A DNA stretch of 10,921 bases from Pseudomonadota bacterium. Its GTDB lineage: Bacteria; Myxococcota_A; Polyangia; Polyangiales; Polyangiaceae. The DNA lies in NCBI GenBank assembly GCA_023398955.1, contig JAEWRL010000053.1:1-10921 (forward strand), in the 5' to 3' direction. The notes below the pieces were generated by a model. That model saw only the letters and a program-made list of their open reading frames with translations, did not search any database and was not told the DNA's origin. Shown here in pieces: positions 6,745 through 10,921 of the stretch (its first letter is position 1; each line of letters starts with the position of its first letter). The position numbers and the translations under genes were made by a program.

Positions 6745-7521
6745 ATGCACAGATTCGTCGTTTCCGTGTCGATAGTGGTCCTCGGTCTTGGTTGCGCGAA
6801 AGGCGAGGGTGATGGGATCGGCTCCTTCGGCACCGGGGGCAGCCAGTCTGGGTCGGGCACCGGCGGCAGCCAGTCCCGAGCCGGAGCGGGCGGCGCGGAT
6901 CATGGGAGCGAGGCGGGGGGAGCTGACTCGATCGGTGACCTAACACTGCTCGGGGAGCACGTGCTCACCTGGTACTCGTTCCAAGACAACACGCCCTCCA
7001 ATTCCTCCATGTCCTCTTCGGGCCGCCCCCTGGTGCCCTACGTCTCGGTGGCGCTCCCGTTCCGGCTGCTCGAGGAATTTGGGGGGACGCTCGCCTACGG
7101 GGACAGGCTGTTCGTCGAGTTCCTGGAGGGACGCCCCATGCCCAACGGCAGCCAGCACACGGGGTGGGTGCAGCTGGACGACTTCTGTGGTGACAACGAA
7201 GACGACAGCTACTGCTATCAGAATTTGGGGGGGCAGTCGTACCCGAACATCGATCTATGGATCGGGGACTTCACCGAGTCTGGGCTCGACCCGAGCTCAT
7301 GCATGGGGCCGGCGGGGTCGGGTCAAGAGCTCACCGCGATCCATACCGGTGACCCGGGTGCCGCCTGGGTTGCCGACTACGGCGGTCGTTCAGTGGGCAC
7401 CGGCGAGTGTGGAGACTCCGACGCTGCCAGGGACCAGCAACCGAACTGCTGGTACTACACGCCCCCGGCGGAGTCCGCAGAGTGGTGCAGCTCGTGCACC
7501 GCCCTCACGTGTGCCCCTTGA
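6745..7521 (+). CDS. Cys-rich lipoprotein with 3D/double-psi-barrel-like domain
   Basis: This 258-residue protein starts at ATG 6745, preceded by GGAG at 6736-6739; the upstream in-frame start at 6706 adds 13 residues before an otherwise normal signal peptide. The lipobox VLGLGC gives Cys17, followed by a Gly/Ser linker (18-62) containing GTGGSQS twice. The folded part begins near EHVLTWYSF (71-79). It has P-Y-V-S-V-A-L-P, a YGDRLFVEFL strand, GSQHTGWVQLDD (135-146) and YPNIDLWIGDF (166-176). Order and spacing recall the 3D/RlpA-MltA double-psi beta barrel, in which G-x-x-H-x-G-W-V/D-D and I-D-x-x-x-G-D elements carry the active aspartates. If correct, it could bind or cleave peptidoglycan or another glycan. 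Eight further cysteines in the mature part suggest disulfides outside the cytoplasm. The fold assignment is an inference from motifs. Confidence 0.75.
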   Translation: MHRFVVSVSIVVLGLGCAKGEGDGIGSFGTGGSQSGSGTGGSQSRAGAGGADHGSEAGGADSIGDLTLLGEHVLTWYSFQDNTPSNSSMSSSGRPLVPYVSVALPFRLLEEFGGTLAYGDRLFVEFLEGRPMPNGSQHTGWVQLDDFCGDNEDDSYCYQNLGGQSYPNIDLWIGDFTESGLDPSSCMGPAGSGQELTAIHTGDPGAAWVADYGGRSVGTGECGDSDAARDQQPNCWYYTPPAESAEWCSSCTALTCAP

Positions 7522-7574
7522 GCGTCTCTGGCGTTCGGCGAGGGAGTCCAGGCCCGCGCCGGCGGATGGCTTGC

Positions 7575-8615
7575 TCACTCGACGGGCGGGTCTCCTGGCG
7601 AGGGACTGTCGACGAGCACGTAAGCGCCGCTTTCCCAGTTCCAAGCGATGCTCTCACCAGCGGCCATATCGGGATACACGAACCCGCCGTCCGTGGTCCC
7701 GTCAGGGGCCGTCAAGACGACCTCCCCGGTCCCCTCGGATAGCCTGAAGCTCGTGTGCAGCGGACCGCCCTCGGGCTCGCCATCAGCGAAGAGGACGATC
7801 ACCCCGTGGCGCTCGAGGGTCTGCGCCGGGAGGCTCCACTTCCGCCGATCATCGAAGTCGTTCGACAGAGTCCACCCCGTCAAGTCGACATCGCTCGAGG
7901 ATGGATTGTAGAGCTCAATCCACGGTCCGAAGTTGCCCGAGTCGTCGGCGAACGTGCTGACGTTATCCGTCATCACCTCGGAGATGGAGATCGGCAGCTT
8001 TGCCGGACAATCGAAGCAGAAGGGCGGGCCACCCGTCACGACAAGCTCCGCGGCCTCGAGCTGAGGGGTCCCGTCCATGTCGTACACAGTGAAGGTGGGT
8101 GGCTCGAGGAAACCAATTGCCAGCTCGTAGTGCAGGGCACCGTCCGTCGCGCGCGCCACGTCTTCCCAGTTGTGGTGAGTGTTGACGTACTCCAGATCCT
8201 CCGCGGCGCTCATGCACGTGATCCCCGCGTCCCGTACGACCGCAAAGCCATCCAGGGCGTAGATGCGCGACTCTCCAGCTCCCCATTCCTCATACCGCCG
8301 CTCGAGCTGCACGACCCAGCTCGCATCTGCGGTCTCGAACCGCAAGACGTGCGACGACGCCAGGGAGCCGCCCGGGCGCTTCCCGCAAATGGCGCCATCG
8401 CCTGCATCGCTGCCCCCGGGCGCGCCGGCCCCGGACGCTCCCGCGCCTCCAGTCCCGGCCCCTCCCCCTCCAGCATCACCGCCCCTCGCAGACTCGGAAT
8501 CGGAGCATCCACCGAGCAGCGCCAACCCTGCGGCGGGGAGCAGCCACGACCAAGAGGAGCCGAACGGTCCCACTACCAGCTTCTTGCATCGCCCGAATCG
8601 ATGTTTGTTTGTCAT
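7575..8615 (-). CDS. Lipoprotein with C-terminal lamin tail domain (LTD)
   Basis: This 346-residue protein starts at ATG 8615. It has a basic n-region (KHRFGRCKK), a hydrophobic core and lipobox ALLGGC with Cys37. A Gly/Ala linker spans about 43-75. A middle region (78-205) of unknown family contains three cysteines and ends in PPFCFDCP. A lamin tail domain follows at about 208-335: ISEVMTDN, GPWIELYNPSSSDVDLTGWTLSND, W-S-L-P-A, HGVIVLFADGE, LHTSFRLSEGTGEVVLTAPDGTTDG. The W-I-E-L-Y-N and L-x-G-W-x-L-(S/T) motifs are hallmarks of the LTD immunoglobulin-like fold, common in secreted bacterial nucleases and cell-surface proteins. No nuclease or phosphoesterase domain is visible, so it more likely acts as an adhesion or scaffold module. 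An in-frame extension upstream to 8867 is possible but lacks any signal peptide logic. It is convergent with the 3D-like gene, 53 bp away. Confidence 0.86.
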   Translation of the reverse strand: MTNKHRFGRCKKLVVGPFGSSWSWLLPAAGLALLGGCSDSESARGGDAGGGGAGTGGAGASGAGAPGGSDAGDGAICGKRPGGSLASSHVLRFETADASWVVQLERRYEEWGAGESRIYALDGFAVVRDAGITCMSAAEDLEYVNTHHNWEDVARATDGALHYELAIGFLEPPTFTVYDMDGTPQLEAAELVVTGGPPFCFDCPAKLPISISEVMTDNVSTFADDSGNFGPWIELYNPSSSDVDLTGWTLSNDFDDRRKWSLPAQTLERHGVIVLFADGEPEGGPLHTSFRLSEGTGEVVLTAPDGTTDGGFVYPDMAAGESIAWNWESGAYVLVDSPSPGDPPVE

Positions 8616-8759
8616 GGTTGAGTCCCGCAGAGCAGCTTCCCCCAGCGACATTCTCGCCGCCAGGGCCAAACTGGGAGCGTGCTCGAGCAAAGAGCGTGCC
8701 GGCGTCGCGCGAAGGGTTCCACACGTTCGCCGGACAAGGGCCGTGACATCGTCGCCACC

Positions 8760-8871
8760 GCTGTGCCATCGGAGTGGCACAGCACCACCGCGTGGGCAGG
8801 AATGGGTCCGAGCAGACGACGGCCTTCGAGCTTCTTGCCCAGCCCACGCCCTGTCAGGGGCCGGCAAGAAG
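8760..8871. repeat. Nested inverted repeats / structured intergenic element
   Basis: Three base-paired elements lie in 112 bases. Hairpin I has perfect 9-bp arms GCTGTGCCA (8760-8768) and TGGCACAGC (8775-8783) around a 6-base loop. Hairpin II has perfect 9-bp arms CTTCTTGCC (8831-8839) and GGCAAGAAG (8863-8871), with an inner CCCTG-T-CAGGG at 8849-8859. GCGTGGGC (8790-8797) is complementary to GCCCACGC (8842-8849) inside the loop of hairpin II, giving a possible pseudoknot or alternative fold. There is no T-run, so it is not a simple terminator. It lies upstream of the LTD lipoprotein gene (minus) and directly before the broken end of the four-helix-bundle remnant. Confidence 0.55.
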
Positions 8872-8881
8872 CGACCGAGAA

Positions 8882-9166
8882 TTGCATAGTCGAGGCATCG
8901 CGGAGGGAGCTGGCGAATTCGCTGCTGCCGACGAGGCGCGCTGCTACCGATTCGCGCGTCGCTCAGCGACCGAATCCGCCACCATCATTGACGCACTCGC
9001 AGTACTGGAACTCGCCGATGAGCCGCTCCGAACTCGCGCCCGAGGTCTTCTGCTGCGCATCGTCGCCATGCTCGCCGTCATGGTCTTGAAGATTTCGGGA
9101 TCGGGCTCCGGGCACCTCCGTGCCCTGGGCTCGGGCTCGAATCCCTCCCATGAAGATACGCCCTAG
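8882..9166 (+). pseudogene. 5'-truncated four-helix-bundle (S23 rRNA-intervening-type) protein gene
   Basis: The conserved C-terminal two thirds of a four-helix-bundle protein is readable: GIAEGAGE (the N-I-A-E-G motif of the family, about 8894-8917), then RCYRFARRSATESATIIDALAVL, then RARGLLLRIVAMLAVMV. These correspond to helices 2-4. Helix 1 (about 35-40 residues) has no equivalent upstream in any frame; the open frame continues to GTG 8774, but those residues are Pro/Gln/Arg-rich and run through the inverted repeats. After the domain there is a short Gly/Ser tail (SGSGSGHLRALGSGSN). Family members occur as stand-alone genes and inside 23S rRNA intervening sequences and are structural proteins without known catalysis. 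The stop TAG shares the palindrome CTAG with the stop of the convergent repeat-protein gene (9163-9166). I consider it a decayed gene; a divergent but functional N-terminus is a less likely alternative. Confidence 0.65.
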
Positions 9167-10107
9167 TCGGCGGGACCAACGTCCCAATCCGGGGGAACCT
9201 GCCCATTCTTTGCCACTGGCACGGCGAGCTGATCGATACCCCAGAGCTCGATGTCGAACCGGCTACTCGACGCATACTGGGGATTGAGATGGGACAGGGT
9301 GAGCGGGATGGGGCGACGTTCCGCGCTCGACTTGGCCTCGTACTTCTTCAGGTCCATCCATCGGACATATCGGAGGGCACCATCGGGCGGCTTGTGACCG
9401 TTCTTGGCGACCGGTACGCACAGCTGCTCTGGGGTTCCAACGGTGACCTTGTCCTCGGTAAGCCCCAATCGACGCAGGACCGGGTTCAGGTGGGTCAAAT
9501 GGAGGCGAAACTCGCGGGTCACGTCGTGGGGACGGATCTCGTAGCAGGCCACATCCACGTGCTCCACCACGCGCAGCACGTCGTCGGGAGGGGCGACGCC
9601 GTTCTTGGCCACTGGCACACATACCTGCTCCAGAGCCCCCACTGTTACCTTCTCTGCGGGGAGGCCCATCTCACGAAGCACTGGATTCAGGTGGGAGAGC
9701 TTCAGCTCATAGTTCTCGGTGGGCTCGCTACGGGCCTCGTAGCAGGCCAAATCGATCCACCGAACATAGGCGAGTGCGGGTCTCCGTGGGATCACCTGGT
9801 TCTTGGCGACTGGCGTGCAGAGCTGCTCCAGCCTTCCAAGCTCTGCCTGCAGCCCGGGCACCCCCATCTCCCGCAGCACCGGGTTGAGGTGGTCGATCCG
9901 AACCGAACGCGCTGGTGTGGCTCCGCCTTCCACCTCGTGACACGCCAAATCAAGGTTGCTCACGAGGTCGAAGGGGGATGGCTGGATCGGCACGACGCCA
10001 GGATCCACGAGAGCCGGCTCCTGTGCGCTGCTCTGCTGCGACACGACGGCTGCGGCTGCACCAAGGACAGCCGCGATGACGATAGAGTTTCTTAGCCAAT
10101 TTGCCAT
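9163..10107 (-). CDS. Secreted four-repeat protein (CYE...LCVPVAKNG repeats, DUF7450-like)
   Basis: This 314-residue protein starts at ATG 10107 with a Shine-Dalgarno (GAGGAGA on the minus strand, 10114-10120) six bases upstream. An in-frame extension to 10230 has no signal peptide. Residues 1-29 form a Sec signal peptide with likely cleavage after SSA. Four tandem repeats of about 66 residues follow: roughly 47-111, 112-177, 178-243 and 245-310. Each reads (V/I/M)DLxCYE, then 10-15 residues, then LSHLNPVLREMG, then EKVTVGxxEQLCVPVAKNG. This resembles the repeats of secreted myxobacterial/deltaproteobacterial proteins grouped as DUF7450 (x-C-Y-x ... L-C-x-P-x-x-K-N-G). Cys pairs are 56/97, 122/163 and 188/230, always 41-42 apart. 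In repeat 4 both positions are replaced (Lys255, Ala295), which argues that each pair forms an intra-repeat disulfide. No catalytic motif is visible; an extracellular or periplasmic structural or binding role is likely. Confidence 0.85.
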   Translation of the reverse strand: MANWLRNSIVIAAVLGAAAAVVSQQSSAQEPALVDPGVVPIQPSPFDLVSNLDLACHEVEGGATPARSVRIDHLNPVLREMGVPGLQAELGRLEQLCTPVAKNQVIPRRPALAYVRWIDLACYEARSEPTENYELKLSHLNPVLREMGLPAEKVTVGALEQVCVPVAKNGVAPPDDVLRVVEHVDVACYEIRPHDVTREFRLHLTHLNPVLRRLGLTEDKVTVGTPEQLCVPVAKNGHKPPDGALRYVRWMDLKKYEAKSSAERRPIPLTLSHLNPQYASSSRFDIELWGIDQLAVPVAKNGQVPPDWDVGPAD

Positions 10108-10382
10108 TTCTTGTCTCCTCATATGAATGGAATCAACGAACTTACCGTAGAGGTACGGCCTCTGGCCCACGGCTCCGTGGTCCTGGCCACCTCTCCGCGT
10201 TTGTATGAGGTACACGAGACGTGACGGCAATGCCGCGGCTCCCCCCCAGCCTCTCTAGTAATGACTACTTCGTACCCAGGCAGGGTGGAGTGTCGCGGTG
10301 CCGCGCAGCGCGGCGCGGGAACAGGAGGACCGCACCGCTGATTCAGAGCGAGCGTGTCGATGTCTCCATTCACGGCCCATGA
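10108..10382. other. Non-coding region with hairpins and TGAATGGA repeats
   Basis: No credible gene was seen on either strand. It holds the Shine-Dalgarno and leader of the minus-strand repeat protein. The leader contains hairpins CCGTA/TACGG (10145-10149, 10154-10158) and CCACGG-CT-CCGTGG (10167-10180). The octamer TGAATGGA occurs at 10124-10131. At the far end, TCCATTCA (10365-10372) and TGAATGGA (10380-10387) form an inverted repeat around 7 bases. No promoter is convincing. Confidence 0.45.
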
Positions 10383-10747
10383 ATGGAAAGGATCTCAGCA
10401 CACCTGTGGAGGGTGCACTACTGGCTCAGCTCCGAGGTCACGCGCGACGTTGCTGGGGAGCGTCTTCAAAGCCGAGCCCGAGCGCAGGGGGTCTTGGTCG
10501 GCATAGTCGAGGCTCTGATCGAAGGACAGACCCATGAGATGAAGCTGGCGCCAGAGCTACTGGACAACCTTCACGATGCGTATGGTGCTGGGGCTCGAGC
10601 GTATGCTGCACAAGCGCTGGTGCCGCAACTGCAGCAGCAGGACTGCCAAGTTGTCATCCCCTCCAATCCGACCCGAAAGACGCAGCACGCAATCGACCGG
10701 TCGTTTCTGGCGCACGGAACGTACCGTCCCAGTTCGAAGAACGAACC
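10383..10747 (+). pseudogene. IS5-family transposase fragment, catalytic Asp lost
   Basis: About residues 45-108 of the frame opening at 10383 match the core of IS5-family DDE transposases: EGQTHEMKLAPELLDNL, then ARAYAAQALVPQLQQQ, then CQVVIPSNPTRKTQHAID. Relatives read D-R-A-Y-D-A-Q at the second catalytic site. Here it is A-R-A-Y-A-A-Q, so the catalytic Asp and the following Asp are both gone. The segment before GQTHEM resembles a shifted and shortened version of the usual S-R-G-G-x-x-T-K-I-H-A stretch, which is instead partly readable in the next frame (SPSAGGLGRHSRGSD). The N-terminal half and the DDE glutamate region are missing. It is a dead remnant. Confidence 0.68.
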
Positions 10748-10750
10748 TGA

Positions 10751-10921
10751 GCCAGTCTTGCCGACAAGGCGTATGACTCGGGAGCCTTCCGAGCAGCACT
10801 TGAGAGCCAGGGTTGTGTCGCGGTGATCCCGTCGAACGGCTCCCGTGCGCAGAAGTTGCCGTTTGACAAGGAGCTGTACAAGGCGCGGTCGGAAGTCGAG
10901 TGCACATTCAACCTTCTCAAG
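10751..10921 (+). pseudogene. Second IS5-type transposase fragment, runs off the window
   Basis: The frame opened after TGA 10748-10750 reads SLADKAYDSGAFRAALES, then GCVAVIPSNGSRAQKLPFDKELYKARSEVE, then CTFNLLK, and is open at the last base. It matches the C-terminal catalytic part of IS5-type transposases. The second catalytic Asp (10763-10765) and the final Glu (10898-10900) are kept, unlike in the neighbouring fragment. The N-terminal domain and the first catalytic Asp are absent upstream because of the in-frame stop and the junction with the other fragment. It could be the tail of a split or frameshifted element continuing to the right. Confidence 0.7.

Larger units (their letters stand above)
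10383..10921 (+). mobile_element. IS5-type insertion sequence debris
   Basis: Two different IS5-type transposase fragments lie head to tail and cover overlapping parts of the same kind of protein (both contain the xRAY/DKAY...GC-x-VIPSN segment). They therefore derive from two elements, not one. No intact terminal inverted repeat or target duplication was identified, and the right end lies beyond the window. Confidence 0.65.

Noticed and set aside
7755..8621. 288-codon open frame on the plus strand opposite the LTD lipoprotein
   Set aside because: Antisense shadow; the minus frame has a lipobox and clear lamin-tail motifs.
8831..8871. Rho-independent terminator
   Set aside because: The stem is strong but there is no T-run on either side, and the inner loop has its own pairing.
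9163..9187. Convergent gene-end overlap as a frameshift artefact
   Set aside because: Both reading frames end cleanly in the shared CTAG and each shows its own family pattern, so the overlap looks real.
9289..10095. 268-codon open frame on the plus strand opposite the four-repeat protein
   Set aside because: The apparent repeats are only the antisense image of the real tandem repeats. The minus strand has a signal peptide and a strong Shine-Dalgarno.

Overview
High-GC DNA with long, glycine-rich linkers behind lipoprotein signal peptides. Together with a lamin-tail lipoprotein and a multi-repeat CYE/LCVPVAKNG secreted protein, this strongly suggests a large-genome myxobacterium (Myxococcota, Polyangia-like). 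That is an inference from protein style; no rRNA or taxonomic marker is present.

Layout. (1) Positions 1-791 are a gene graveyard: the C-terminal PD-(D/E)XK nuclease domain (DUF1703/PDDEXK_9 type) of an AAA-ATPase-like protein with its ATPase part missing, followed by a broken fragment that looks like the SEGT...ALALL segment of an SMC/RecF-like AAA ATPase. (2) Positions 961-3960 hold an intact, tightly coupled two-gene unit: a DUF262 (GmrSD-N-like, DGQQR) protein followed after 3 bp by a full-length HipA-type Ser/Thr kinase with all key residues. There is no HipB-like helix-turn-helix partner. This is the best candidate for a non-classical toxin-antitoxin or phage-defence module, and it sits next to degraded nuclease/ATPase genes as in a defence island. 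(3) Positions 4001-5211 hold a sigma70-type promoter and two ATGA-overlapping small lipoprotein genes. (4) Positions 5225-8615 hold three surface-type lipoproteins of shared architecture (lipobox, Gly-rich tether, folded domain) but unrelated heads: a double SnoaL-like protein (minus), a 3D/double-psi-barrel-like Cys-rich protein (plus) and a lamin-tail-domain protein (minus). (5) Positions 8616-9166 are a non-coding stretch with nested inverted repeats, then a 5'-truncated four-helix-bundle (S23-type) gene. (6) Positions 9163-10107 encode a secreted protein of four ~66-residue repeats, with two cysteines per repeat that are lost together in the last one. (7) Positions 10383-10921 hold two non-identical IS5-type transposase fragments side by side; the second runs off the window.

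Functionally the window is an accessory region: a probable stress/defence unit flanked by decayed genes, then a set of cell-envelope and secreted proteins, closed by transposon debris. No RNA genes, tRNAs or CRISPR arrays were seen.
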